Of a DNA stretch of 64,000 nucleotides, positions 55,120 through 63,943 are shown in pieces (within the stretch, counting starts at the first letter, position 1; each line of letters opens with the position of its first letter). The notes beneath the pieces are model-generated. The model ran no database searches. It saw nothing but the letters and a program-made list of their open reading frames with translations, and had not been told where the DNA came from. The position numbers and the translations under genes were made by a program. The stretch is from Phyllobacterium chamaecytisi (GTDB taxonomy: Bacteria > Pseudomonadota > Alphaproteobacteria > Rhizobiales > Rhizobiaceae). The stretch is from assembly GCF_020164455.1 (NCBI RefSeq), contig NZ_JAIQWW010000002.1:124001-188000 (forward strand). Reading direction: 5' to 3'.

Positions 55120-55137
55120 ATTGCGCGTTGTCGGCAA

Positions 55138-56334
55138 TTAGCTCTGCGCAGCCAGTTGCGCATTGAGCAACGGCACGTCGGCCTCTGCCGGCGCCTTCTC
55201 GACCCTCAGTATGGGCAGCACATTGCGCAGGTGATCGTGATGCGAACGCACGCCATATTCGAGGTCCGAGAGATAGAATCCCGAGAACGATTTCGACAGC
55301 ATCGATTCATTTGACCATTTCGTCAGCTGAACATCTTCCGAACTCGTCTCGCGATCGATGCGCGAGGCGAGATAACGGGCGGCCCGCTGCTGCCGTGTCT
55401 CATCCTTGTGGCGGAATACAGCGCCGCGCAACAGGGTCTCGCCCGTCGACAACGGAAACTCCTGATAATACTGCGCTCCTTCAGGCGTAACCGAGATCAC
55501 AGAATTCGGGAAAATCCCGTAATAGATCCACGCGTTGCGCAGGTCCTCGGGCAGATGCGTCGCCTCCGGTGCCAGATTGATATAGTTGCGCACACTCCAG
55601 CGCCGTCCCGCATGGGGATTATAGCTGGCGAAAGATCGCGACACGCCATTGACGAATGGCTCGTCGTAATAGGTCGAGCCGTAGAGATCCTGGAGCGCCG
55701 GATGTGCCATTGCCACGTGGTAGCCTTCATTGTCGACATCGCGCACCGACTTCCAATTGACGGGCGATTTCTGCGTCCAGTAACCCGCGGAAACCATATC
55801 CGCGATCTTGTAGTTTGCAATTTCCGCTTCGAACGGCTTCATCAATGTCGCAACCGATGGCTGCGCGCTCTCGAGAAAACGGATGAAGATAAAACCCATC
55901 CAGATTTCAAGTTCGAGTGGCAACAGACCGAATTCGTTTTTGTCCATCTCCGGGAAAGAGCGCGGACGCGACGCGCCTCTGAGGGTGCCGTCGAGGTTAT
56001 AAACCCAGCCATGGAAGGGACAGACCAGCGCGTTGTTGCATGTTCCCTTGTTGTCGGTGACGACGCGAGATCCCCGGTGACGGCAGATATTGTGAAAGGC
56101 ACGGATTTCGCCGTCCTTGCCACGCACGATCAGAGCCCGCTCGCCCACGATATCAAGCGCGACGTAGTCGCCGACATTCGGCACATCGCAGACATGCCCG
56201 GCTATCTGCCAATGGCTTCGAAATACGTATTCCTTCTCGAGCTCGAGCAAGGCCGGACTGCTGTAGCTCCAGGCCGGCAATCCCCGGCGGTCCCAGTTGT
56301 TCGGAATCGTCAAATCGCGCTGATTAACCTGCAT
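55138..56334 (-). CDS. Rieske-type mononuclear iron oxygenase, CntA/GbcA-like group
   Basis: 398-aa oxygenase alpha subunit. The Rieske [2Fe-2S] site is CRHRGS (Cys84, His86) and CPFHGW (Cys105, His108). The catalytic iron site has NWKSVRDVDNEGYHVAMAH with His206 and His211. The bridging residue three positions before His206 is Glu203; in ring-hydroxylating dioxygenases it is usually Asp, whereas carnitine oxygenase CntA uses Glu. This points to N-demethylation or C-N cleavage of a quaternary or methylated amine. No reductase gene is in the locus. The ATG at 56334 lies just downstream of operator 3. Confidence 0.88.
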   Translation of the reverse strand: MQVNQRDLTIPNNWDRRGLPAWSYSSPALLELEKEYVFRSHWQIAGHVCDVPNVGDYVALDIVGERALIVRGKDGEIRAFHNICRHRGSRVVTDNKGTCNNALVCPFHGWVYNLDGTLRGASRPRSFPEMDKNEFGLLPLELEIWMGFIFIRFLESAQPSVATLMKPFEAEIANYKIADMVSAGYWTQKSPVNWKSVRDVDNEGYHVAMAHPALQDLYGSTYYDEPFVNGVSRSFASYNPHAGRRWSVRNYINLAPEATHLPEDLRNAWIYYGIFPNSVISVTPEGAQYYQEFPLSTGETLLRGAVFRHKDETRQQRAARYLASRIDRETSSEDVQLTKWSNESMLSKSFSGFYLSDLEYGVRSHHDHLRNVLPILRVEKAPAEADVPLLNAQLAAQS

Positions 56335-56350
56335 AAATTCGCTCTTACTT

Positions 56351-56368
56351 ATTGAATGTTCATTCAAT
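56351..56368. promoter_or_regulatory. operator 3 of the BetI-like regulon
   Basis: ATTGAATGTTCATTCAAT begins 17 bases before the Rieske oxygenase start codon, where a bound repressor would block transcription or initiation. Its reverse complement differs from operator 2 at one position. Confidence 0.78.
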
Positions 56369-56450
56369 ATAAGCACAAACATCGTTTGTTTGCAATCTGT
56401 TAGATTAGCAAGCCTCAAATTGCGTTAGCGGTTTGGATTCGTCAAGGCAA

Positions 56451-57641
56451 TCATACTATGTATCGGAGACGGCGGGCGCCAGACTCCGCATTTCGTTGCA
56501 GCGCCGCACCACATTCACTTGGCTGCCGAAGCCCGAGCATTGTCAAAGTGACATCGATTTCATCTCGGAGCATGGCAAGTAGATCCTCGGCTCCCGCCTC
56601 ACCATTTGTGGCGAGCCCCCATAGCGGCAGCCGACCAATCATTACTGACTTGGCGCCATTTGCGATATACTTCAGGACGTCGCTTCCGCGCTTCACGCCA
56701 CTATCCGCAAGAACGTCAAGATCGTGGCCAACAGCATCTGCGATTCCCGGAAGAACGTCGATCGGCGCGGGTGCAATATCAAGATTGCGGGCACCGTGAG
56801 CGGACACCACGATCCCGTCGGCTCCAGCAGCCTTTGCTAGATAGGCATCGTGAACGCCAAGAACACCCTTGATGACAAGTTTACCTTTCCACCAGCGTCG
56901 AAGCTGATGGATGTCGTCCCAGTTCAGAAGGTTCTCCAGGCGGACGGCTTCGGCGATGGAAAGTCGGGTGACTGCGCTACGGAATTCCTGCGGATAATGG
57001 CCATAGGTGGGCATACCAGTTGCGAGGAGATAGCGAAGCAGGACCCCACATAGCCAACGCGGATGGAGCGCCACATCCAGGCCAAGCCGCAGTGAATACT
57101 TTATCGGGATCGAAAAACCGTTCCGATGGTTGTATTCCCGCTTCGGACTTGCGGGGGTATCGGCCGTCACGACCAGTGTCGTCACACCTGCCTTTTCCAC
57201 ACGTTCGAGAAGCGCGCGCGACAGGTTTCTATCCTTCCACATGTAAAGTTGAAACCAAAGGCTGGCTCGAGGCGCTCCGGCGCGGATCTCTTCGATGGTC
57301 GTGATGGATTGTGTGGAGATGCAAACCGGGATGCCCATCCGCTCAGCCGCTCGGGCAAGTTTGATCTCGCCATTGTGTGAGACCAGTCCAGCCAGGGCCG
57401 TCGGCGCCACAACCAACGGCATCGCTGTCGTTTCACCGAGAATTTCGGTTCTCAGTTCGCGCTCAGGGTGGCCAGTCAGCACACTTGGAATGAGCTTGAT
57501 AGAATCGAGACTATTTCGAAGGCTTCGCAGGGCATTCTCATCTTCAGTTCCACGATCGATATATTCGAAGAGCGCCTTGGGAAGAGCTCTCCGGGCGGCG
57601 TCGCGAAAGTCCCCGGCGTTCAAAAGTCTCTGCATTTTCAT
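56451..57641 (-). CDS. FMN-dependent L-2-hydroxyacid oxidase/dehydrogenase
   Basis: 396-aa member of the lactate/glycolate/mandelate oxidase family. Features: FEYIDRGTEDENALRSLRN near residue 24, PLVVAPTALAGLVSHNGE near 74, WFQLYMWKDR near 128 (conserved Tyr), VIKGVLGVHDAYLAKAAGADG with the FMN Lys near 245, and the catalytic His/Arg in VVSAHGARNLD near 268 (normally SNHGGRQLD; here Ala replaces Asn and the second Gly). Membrane or soluble location is unclear. It begins 13 bases after the XRE-cupin gene, so the two are an operon. Confidence 0.9.
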   Translation of the reverse strand: MKMQRLLNAGDFRDAARRALPKALFEYIDRGTEDENALRSLRNSLDSIKLIPSVLTGHPERELRTEILGETTAMPLVVAPTALAGLVSHNGEIKLARAAERMGIPVCISTQSITTIEEIRAGAPRASLWFQLYMWKDRNLSRALLERVEKAGVTTLVVTADTPASPKREYNHRNGFSIPIKYSLRLGLDVALHPRWLCGVLLRYLLATGMPTYGHYPQEFRSAVTRLSIAEAVRLENLLNWDDIHQLRRWWKGKLVIKGVLGVHDAYLAKAAGADGIVVSAHGARNLDIAPAPIDVLPGIADAVGHDLDVLADSGVKRGSDVLKYIANGAKSVMIGRLPLWGLATNGEAGAEDLLAMLRDEIDVTLTMLGLRQPSECGAALQRNAESGARRLRYIV

Positions 57642-57654
57642 TTGCCTTCGCAGA

Positions 57655-58314
57655 TCATGAGACGGCGAGGACCCAAAGCACTTTAGCGTCGCGCTCGCCG
57701 GCGGATGTCCACACGTGCTCGGCATTGGCATCGTAGTAGATCGAATCTCCCTCGTTCAACACAAGCGGCTCATATAGCTTGCTGTGGACGACAAGAGTGC
57801 CTTCCAGGACGGTCAGGAAGATTTCGGCCCCCGATTTTGCCCAGATCTTATAGTCATCGGGTGAACGTGCCGAAACGCTCGTCATAATCGGTGTCATTTT
57901 TTTGTTGCGTAGATCCGAACATAGGAAGTTGTTGGCACACGTATCCGTGTCATGAGCTTTGCCGCTTCCAGCCCGAGTAACGCTGCGGCGGCCATAGCCG
58001 CTTGGCGATGTATTTTGCGCATTCAGCAATTCCATCAAATCAATTCCGAGGCCAACGGCGATTCGCTGCAGCGTTCCGATTGTCGGGGAAAGTTCATTGC
58101 GTTCGATTTTCGAAAATGCCGAGGCAGATACGCCCGTCGCTTTGCTAACACTCTGCAACGTCAGGTTTCTGTCCTTGCGAATCTGATGCAATCGCGCGCC
58201 GATGTTCATCTCGGATGGCGCGGCATCTGCAATGCTGCTGGCGTGTTCGTCGCTCTTGCGGCGAATGACATCATGGAGCAGTACGCCCTGATCGCTGATT
58301 GACTGGCTGGCCAT
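57655..58314 (-). CDS. XRE-family regulator with C-terminal cupin domain
   Basis: 219-aa regulator. The N-terminal helix-turn-helix (about residues 38-92) reads IGARLHQIRKDRNLTLQSVS and TGVSASAFSKIERNELSPT; a beta-rich cupin domain covers about 135-219 (GAEIFLTVLEGTLVVH, GDSIYYDANAEHVWTSAG). Such proteins sense small metabolites through the cupin and control adjacent catabolic genes. GGAG six bases ahead favours the Met at 58314; an in-frame ATG at 58368 is the alternative. It is divergent from the lyase-dehydrogenase-ABC operon. Confidence 0.88.
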   Translation of the reverse strand: MASQSISDQGVLLHDVIRRKSDEHASSIADAAPSEMNIGARLHQIRKDRNLTLQSVSKATGVSASAFSKIERNELSPTIGTLQRIAVGLGIDLMELLNAQNTSPSGYGRRSVTRAGSGKAHDTDTCANNFLCSDLRNKKMTPIMTSVSARSPDDYKIWAKSGAEIFLTVLEGTLVVHSKLYEPLVLNEGDSIYYDANAEHVWTSAGERDAKVLWVLAVS

Positions 58315-58452
58315 AACCTTCTCCATCAGTTGCTGTCCCAATCGCTTTGCTGTTGCGGACTTTCTCATCCGCTATCGCAAATCATTAACTCTGGAAAGAA
58401 AAATACGCTAAAGCCAAAATTTTTCCTATAGTGGATTTTTTTGATAAAAATA

Positions 58453-58481
58453 TTGACATGTGTTGAATGCTCATAAATTAT
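58453..58481 (+). promoter_or_regulatory. candidate sigma-70-type promoter of the lyase operon
   Basis: TTGACA, a 17-base spacer and AATTAT lie 110 bases before the DapA-like gene in an AT-rich divergent region. The -35 is perfect and the -10 is moderate. Confidence 0.45.
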
Positions 58482-58591
58482 CTCATCTGTGAGGCGATCA
58501 ACGCAACTAGAAAATAAAACGGGAACGGTCGCGATCACACTGGGAAACCGTGGACGATCGCGCCTGTCCTCCGACTATAGGACATGCATTC

Positions 58592-59491
58592 ATGACTCTT
58601 TCTGCCAATGAAATCAGTGGCCTTTACACGGCCATAGTCACTCCGATGAAGGAAGACCGGACCGTCGATCTCGACGGCCTGCGCAAGCTTACCCGCTTCC
58701 AGCTGGAAAGTGGCGCGGCCGGGGTCGTTCCGATCGGTGGCACTGGCGAATATACGGCTTTTTCGCGATCCGAGCGCAGGACGATTGTGGAAGCGTGTGT
58801 TGAAGCGTCGGACGGCAAGCCGGTCATCCCCGGTGTCCTGTCCACTGGTTTCAAGGATGCTGTCGAGGCTGGACAGGATTTCGCCGCCGCCGGCGCTTCT
58901 GCCGTAATGACGGTTACTCCTTATTACGCTTCGGGCACCCAGGAGGCGATGCGTGACTACTTCCGGGCCTATCGCCAAGAGGTTGATGTGCCTGTTATGC
59001 TTTACCAAATCCCGCGTCGCACGAATGTTGCCGTCACTGCTGAGTGCATACAGGGGATGGTCGAAGATCGTTCCATAATCGGCATGAAGTACTCGTCCTA
59101 TGACGTGCCGGAGTTTATCAAGACGATCAGGTTTGTCGGTAATCAAATTGCCATATTGAGCGGCGAAGAGCCTCTTTTCGCGACCCATGTCGCACTTGGC
59201 GCTCGCGGTGGCGTTCTGGCGTCCGCGTCGATATATCCTAAGGTCTGGCTTAAAATCTTCCAGCTTGCGCAGGAGGGTAAGCTCCATGAGGCCTTGCGAA
59301 TTCAGGCACCGATCGACTCCGTCGTCGAGGCAATTTTCCTGGAAACCAATCCCGGTCCTCTGAAAAAATATATGGCTCTGGCCGGTATGCCTGTTGGAAG
59401 CGTCAGGCTGCCGTTACAGGACCCGAGTGAGGCAACTCTGGCAAAACTGAAGGAAGTCGCCAATCAGGCCAAGCTCGTGAATCTCGCTTAA
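58592..59491 (+). CDS. DapA/NanA-superfamily lyase
   Basis: 299-aa TIM-barrel class I aldolase. SGLYTAIVTPMKEDRTVD near residue 8, GGTGEYTAFSRSERR near 49, catalytic Tyr in MLYQIPRRTNV near 137, and Schiff-base Lys in IIGMKYSSYD near 167. The YQIP motif in place of YNxP, and the neighbours, argue against lysine biosynthesis. It probably releases pyruvate from, or dehydrates, a keto or hydroxy acid. GGACATGC lies ahead of the ATG; a GTG 14 codons earlier is rejected. It is first in an operon with a D-2-hydroxyacid dehydrogenase and an amino-acid importer. Confidence 0.85.
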   Translation: MTLSANEISGLYTAIVTPMKEDRTVDLDGLRKLTRFQLESGAAGVVPIGGTGEYTAFSRSERRTIVEACVEASDGKPVIPGVLSTGFKDAVEAGQDFAAAGASAVMTVTPYYASGTQEAMRDYFRAYRQEVDVPVMLYQIPRRTNVAVTAECIQGMVEDRSIIGMKYSSYDVPEFIKTIRFVGNQIAILSGEEPLFATHVALGARGGVLASASIYPKVWLKIFQLAQEGKLHEALRIQAPIDSVVEAIFLETNPGPLKKYMALAGMPVGSVRLPLQDPSEATLAKLKEVANQAKLVNLA

Positions 59492-59507
59492 AGAAAGGCT
59501 TAAATCC

Positions 59508-60926
59508 GTGATTGATCGGCTGCGCGACATCGTTGGTTCCAAAGGAATAATTAGCGACCCTTCGGAGATGACGCCTTATCTCACGGATTGGCGTGGTCGA
59601 AAGCAGGGCAGGGCCGTTTGCGTGGTTTTGCCCGCCTCGACAGACGAGGTCGCAGCGGTAATGCGTGTGGCTGCGGAAGAAAGGCAGCCGGTTTTCCCCC
59701 TCGGCGGCAATACGGGGCTGTGTTATGGAGCGGTACCCGAAAGTGACGATGTCGAAAAGCTCGGTATCGTCCTCTCGCTTCGCCGCATGCACCGGATCCG
59801 GGACATCGATACCGTGTCAGATATTATCACTGTGGATGCCGGGGTCATACTTGCTGAAATCCATCAGGCGGCCGACAGAATCGGTCGCCAGTTCCCTCTG
59901 CGTCTTGGTAGTGAAGGCAGCGCACAGGTTGGCGGGCTCATCTCGACCAACGCAGGCGGCACCGCAGTCGTCCGATATGGGCCGATGCGCGACCTGGTTG
60001 CTGGGCTGGAATTGGTCCTGGCGGACGGCCGCATCGTCAACGACCTCGCGGCTCTGCGCAAAGACAACACCGGCTATATGCTACGGCAACTCTTCATCGG
60101 TGCGGAAGGAACGTTGGGTATCATTACAGGCGCGGCGCTGAGACTATTTCCAAAGCTCTCAAAGAGTGCACACGCTTGGATCGACGTGGCGTCGCCAGCG
60201 GATGCCGTTCAACTTCTCGCTCGGTTTCGCGCCACCGCAGGTTCATTCATCGAGGCCTTTGAGCTGGTATCCTCCTCTCAGTTCGAGCTCGTCCGCCGGC
60301 ACGTGGATCGGGTTCGCATACCATTCGCCGAGTTGCCTGCATGGTCACTGATGGTGGAACTCAGCACATCCGACAGTTACACGGACCTGGATGCCATGCT
60401 CGGCCGCCTGCTCGAGGAGGGTTTTGCGGCCGGTCTGATTCGCGATGCTGTGGTTGCTGCATCCAATCAACAGGCAGAAGAGATCTGGCATGTGCGCCAC
60501 TCGGTATCGGAAGCCAACAAGAAGGAAGGCATTGGTATCGTTCATGATATAGCGGTACGGACCTCTTTCGTTCCCGCGTTCATCGATGCGGCGGACAAAG
60601 TGGCCGCGGAACGATTTCCCGAGGCCACCACGCAGGTCGTGTGCCATCTCGGCGATGGCAACGTTCACTATATCCTGATGTTCTCGCACGACTATTGGAA
60701 CACTATTGACGACCAAGACGAGTTCGCACTCTGCGTCGAAAGGGCGATTCATGATGTCGGCGTTCAATACGGCGGCACATTCAGTGCGGAACACGGAGTG
60801 GGCCGCAAACTGCCCGCGGAACTGGAGCGGTTGTGTGACCCGATCCGCTACGAACTGATGCAGCAAATTAAACACGTTCTCGATCCGCATGGCAGGATAA
60901 ACCCGGGTGTTCTGCTCAAATCGTAG
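59508..60926 (+). CDS. FAD-linked D-2-hydroxyacid dehydrogenase
   Basis: 472-aa VAO-family flavoprotein related to D-lactate, D-2-hydroxyglutarate and glycolate dehydrogenases. FAD-binding FPLGGNTGLCYGAVP near residue 65, SEGSAQVGGLISTNAGGT near 138, GAEGTLGIITGAALRLFP near 197; C-terminal domain with metal-ligand VCHLGDGNVHYI near 380 and SAEHGVG near 425. The GTG start has AAAGG ahead and lies 16 bases after the lyase gene. The acid oxidised is not identifiable from sequence. It complements the L-specific FMN enzyme in the divergent operon. Confidence 0.88.
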   Translation: MIDRLRDIVGSKGIISDPSEMTPYLTDWRGRKQGRAVCVVLPASTDEVAAVMRVAAEERQPVFPLGGNTGLCYGAVPESDDVEKLGIVLSLRRMHRIRDIDTVSDIITVDAGVILAEIHQAADRIGRQFPLRLGSEGSAQVGGLISTNAGGTAVVRYGPMRDLVAGLELVLADGRIVNDLAALRKDNTGYMLRQLFIGAEGTLGIITGAALRLFPKLSKSAHAWIDVASPADAVQLLARFRATAGSFIEAFELVSSSQFELVRRHVDRVRIPFAELPAWSLMVELSTSDSYTDLDAMLGRLLEEGFAAGLIRDAVVAASNQQAEEIWHVRHSVSEANKKEGIGIVHDIAVRTSFVPAFIDAADKVAAERFPEATTQVVCHLGDGNVHYILMFSHDYWNTIDDQDEFALCVERAIHDVGVQYGGTFSAEHGVGRKLPAELERLCDPIRYELMQQIKHVLDPHGRINPGVLLKS

Positions 60927-60960
60927 TGAACTACTAACCGAAAGAAGAAAGGGGAATAAC

Positions 60961-61803
60961 ATGGTTTCCAGAAGAGAATTCGCAGGCCTCCTCGGAGGAG
61001 GTGCAATCGCAGCGACCTTAGCCGGCGCAAGCTCGGCTGCGGCGCAAGCCCCGTCACAGAACTCGTTTCAGCAGGTCATCAACTCGAAGAAGCTGCGTAT
61101 CGGCGGCGTGGCAAGCGGTGCGCCCTGGACAGTCAAGGACAAGGAGAGCGGCCAGTGGGGTGGTCAGTTCTATGACATCGGCAAGGCTCTTGCCACGGAC
61201 ATGGAAGTCGAACTTGAGGTCGTGGAGACGACTTGGGGCAACGCCATCCTCGACCTGCAGGCCAACAAGATCGATGTCATGTTCGGGATGAACCCAACAC
61301 CGAAACGCGCCCTGGCCGTGGACTTCACTGTCCCGGTCTATAACAGCGCTCTCGTTGTCATCGCGAAGACAGGTTTCGAACCGAAAACGTGGACAGACCT
61401 CAACAAGCCCGAAGTCAGGATCGCAGTCGACATGGGTTCCGCGCACGACCAGGGTGCTTCGCGCCTGTGTCCCAATGCGACGATCGTGCGGCTGAAATCG
61501 CTCGACGAGGCGACGCTGGCGCTCTCAACGGGCCGCGTCGATGCGCAGTGCATCTTCTGGATGGGAGGTGTTCGTGCCGTCAAGCGCGATCCGCGCCTGG
61601 GAAAGGTCGTCGCTCCGACGCCGATCTTCGGTTCGACGTCCAACGCGGCCGTGCGACGAGAGGAAGACAAGACCCTCCGCGATTTCCTGAATACCTGGAT
61701 CGTCTATGCGCAGGGCCTCGGCCTGGTCCGGGAGGCCGTCGTGTCCAGTCTCGCGAAGGTCGATATCACCCTCGACGACATTCCCGCCGGCGTTACCTTT
61801 TAA
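60961..61803 (+). CDS. family 3 substrate-binding protein with Tat-like leader
   Basis: 280-aa periplasmic binding protein. The leader VSRREFAGLLGGGAIAAT has twin arginine and ends near residue 29 (SSAAAQ), suggesting Tat export. The binding domain follows: KKLRIGGVASGAPWTVKD, GQFYDIGKALATDMEVELE and DVMFGMNPTPKRALAVDF with the amino-acid-binding Arg; one Cys in ASRLCPNATIV. AAAGGGG supports the ATG. It is followed by one permease and one ATPase gene. The ligand could be a hydroxy or modified amino acid, from the neighbours. Confidence 0.9.
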   Translation: MVSRREFAGLLGGGAIAATLAGASSAAAQAPSQNSFQQVINSKKLRIGGVASGAPWTVKDKESGQWGGQFYDIGKALATDMEVELEVVETTWGNAILDLQANKIDVMFGMNPTPKRALAVDFTVPVYNSALVVIAKTGFEPKTWTDLNKPEVRIAVDMGSAHDQGASRLCPNATIVRLKSLDEATLALSTGRVDAQCIFWMGGVRAVKRDPRLGKVVAPTPIFGSTSNAAVRREEDKTLRDFLNTWIVYAQGLGLVREAVVSSLAKVDITLDDIPAGVTF

Positions 61804-61860
61804 TGATGTTTCGGTGCCTGCCTTTGGTGGGCACCGAACCGGAACACAGGAAGTCGTGAT

Positions 61861-62523
61861 ATGTACAATTGGGATTTCAACATCCTTTGGAGCTACCGTT
61901 GGCTGCTATTTGAAGGAACGCTCGTCACTATTGCCCTCACGGCCAGTATCGTCGTTTTAGGGCTGCTGATGGGGCTGATTGCCGGTCTGGCGCAGATTTC
62001 CCGGTTCGCGTTTCTAAGATGGGTGTCCTGGGCGTATATCGAACTTTTTCGTTGCACGCCTCTCCTTGTCCAACTCCTGTGGTTTTACTATGCACTGCCA
62101 ATTTTGACGGGCATCGAGATGAGCGCCATCACAGCGGCTGTTCTCACCCTGTCGTTGTATGGCGGATCGTTCTATGCCGAGGTAATCCGCGGTGGCATCG
62201 TTACGATTGACGCCGGTCAACGTGAAGCCGGTCTGGCACTCGGCCTGACGCCAGCGCGGGTGATGCGTCGCATTATTCTGCCGCAGGCGATCAAACAAAT
62301 GATCCCTCCACTCATGAATCAGTCGATCATCCAGTTCAAGAATACATCGCTGGTTTCCGTTCTGGCTGTGCCTGATCTCCTTTACCAAGGGCAATCAGCC
62401 GCGACCGAAACATACCGTCCGCTCGAAGTCTATACGGTGATTGCGATCATCTATTTTGTCGTACTCGTGCCACTGACGGCCATCGTGAAGAAGAGCGAGA
62501 AGGCTCTTCGGGAAAGTGACTAA
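61861..62523 (+). CDS. polar amino-acid ABC transporter permease
   Basis: 220-aa permease of the HisQ/GlnP type with about five helices. [20 protein letters not shown] near residue 17, [20 protein letters not shown] near 61, and the coupling loop [22 protein letters not shown] near 120-142. As the only permease it presumably forms a homodimer. It starts 57 bases after the binding-protein stop. Confidence 0.92.
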   Translation: MYNWDFNILWSYRWLLFEGTLVTIALTASIVVLGLLMGLIAGLAQISRFAFLRWVSWAYIELFRCTPLLVQLLWFYYALPILTGIEMSAITAAVLTLSLYGGSFYAEVIRGGIVTIDAGQREAGLALGLTPARVMRRIILPQAIKQMIPPLMNQSIIQFKNTSLVSVLAVPDLLYQGQSAATETYRPLEVYTVIAIIYFVVLVPLTAIVKKSEKALRESD

Positions 62524-62524
62524 A

Positions 62525-63295
62525 ATGATTGCCGAGAACTATAAGATCGAGATCAGTTCGCTCAAAAAGCAGTTCGGTGATCTGGTCGTTTTGCGCGACA
62601 TCAATTTGAAGATTGCTCCTGGCGCCGTCATTGCACTCATTGGGCCTTCAGGATCCGGTAAATCCACACTGCTCCGCTGCATGAACCTGCTGGTCATCCC
62701 GGACGACGGCAGTATCCGCATCGGTAACGACGCGTTCAAGTTCGGACATGGAACGAGTCTTCCTTCGGCGCGCGAGCAGGCCCGCTTCCGTCGCGGGGCA
62801 GGCATGGTGTTCCAGCATTTCAATCTGTTTCCTCACATGACGGTTTTGCAAAACGTCATGGAAGGACCGGTCTCCGCGAAGAATATGCCGAAAGCCGAGG
62901 CCGCAGTTCTGGCGCGCAAATTGCTTGCCAAAGTTGGACTGGTCGACAAGGCTGACGTTTATCCGCAAAGGCTCTCGGGTGGACAGAAGCAGCGTGTCGC
63001 GATTGCCCGGGCGTTGGCAATGGAACCCGAGGTGATGCTCTTCGATGAAGTCACGTCTGCGCTCGATCCGGAACTTGTTTCCGAGGTGCTGTCCGTAATG
63101 CGGGATCTTGCCGCGGAAGGTATGACAATGATCATTGTCACGCATGAAATTGCCTTTGCACGGGAAGTTGCGGACATAGTCGTCTTCATGCGCGATGGTG
63201 TTATCGTGGAAGAAGGGCCGGCACGCGAGGTCATCGACACACCGAAACAGGAGGGCACACGGTCTTTCCTGAGGCATTTTCATACCCGTAGCTAG
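62525..63295 (+). CDS. polar amino-acid ABC transporter ATP-binding protein
   Basis: 256-aa ATPase, GlnQ group. Walker [17 protein letters not shown] near residue 40, [16 protein letters not shown] near 96, signature [15 protein letters not shown] near 152, Walker [15 protein letters not shown] near 173 (DEV rather than the usual DEP), H-loop [14 protein letters not shown]. The ATG one base after the permease stop, with GGGAAAG upstream, is chosen over a GTG that overlaps the permease end. Last gene of the lyase operon. Confidence 0.92.
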   Translation: MIAENYKIEISSLKKQFGDLVVLRDINLKIAPGAVIALIGPSGSGKSTLLRCMNLLVIPDDGSIRIGNDAFKFGHGTSLPSAREQARFRRGAGMVFQHFNLFPHMTVLQNVMEGPVSAKNMPKAEAAVLARKLLAKVGLVDKADVYPQRLSGGQKQRVAIARALAMEPEVMLFDEVTSALDPELVSEVLSVMRDLAAEGMTMIIVTHEIAFAREVADIVVFMRDGVIVEEGPAREVIDTPKQEGTRSFLRHFHTRS

Positions 63296-63412
63296 GCACG
63301 TACGGATATCGGCCAAAGCACCGATACCCTGCCCCTAGTCAATGTAGTGGCGCGCCTAGTATGCTCAGATGCCTACCGAGAGGTTCCCTGCGCATGTTCT
63401 AAGGAGGTTGCA

Positions 63413-63943
63413 ATGACTGTATTCCGCTATTCGAATATCGGGTTCGCCTTGTCGGCAATGCTTCTCGGAATCCTTGCGATCTTCTATACGACTGGTGTTG
63501 CTGCTGCGGCGCCTGGCCCTGATCTTCACCAATTGTGCAGCGAGGTGCGCAACGACGACACGATACGCGAATACTCACATGCTCTCTATAATGGGACGGT
63601 GGAAGCCTTCAAGAAACTGTTCCCGGCGGCCACGGCCGCCCCGGACGAGGCAGAGCTGAAAACGCAGGCACAATATCGCTGTATGAACGGCAAGATCATG
63701 GTCTGCTTCGTCGGTGCGAACCTGCCTTGCGTGAAAATGAACAATGCCCGCAATAACCCGGGAGCAGATGAGTTCTGCCGGCAGCATCAGAACGAGGACA
63801 ATGTTCCAGCTTTTGCGATCGGCCATGACGCCGTCTTCTCATACAAATGCCGTAGTGGGCGGGCGGAGATCGTCAGCAGTGCGTGGAAACTCGATGAGCG
63901 CGGCTTCGCCAAGAAACTCTGGACAGAGCTTCCCGACCGCTAG
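63413..63943 (+). CDS. exported Cys-containing protein of unknown function
   Basis: 176-aa protein with a signal peptide (SAMLLGILAIFYTTGVAAAA, cleaved near residue 34) and a mature domain with seven cysteines that could form disulfides in the periplasm (LCSEVRN, YRCMNGK, VCFVGANLPCVKM, EFCRQHQ, YKCRSGR). I do not recognise the family; similar small periplasmic proteins are common in Hyphomicrobiales. AAGGAGG lies 5 bases before the ATG. It appears to be a separate transcription unit, 117 bases beyond the importer operon. The last 57 bases of the window hold no gene I can identify. Confidence 0.75.
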   Translation: MTVFRYSNIGFALSAMLLGILAIFYTTGVAAAAPGPDLHQLCSEVRNDDTIREYSHALYNGTVEAFKKLFPAATAAPDEAELKTQAQYRCMNGKIMVCFVGANLPCVKMNNARNNPGADEFCRQHQNEDNVPAFAIGHDAVFSYKCRSGRAEIVSSAWKLDERGFAKKLWTELPDR

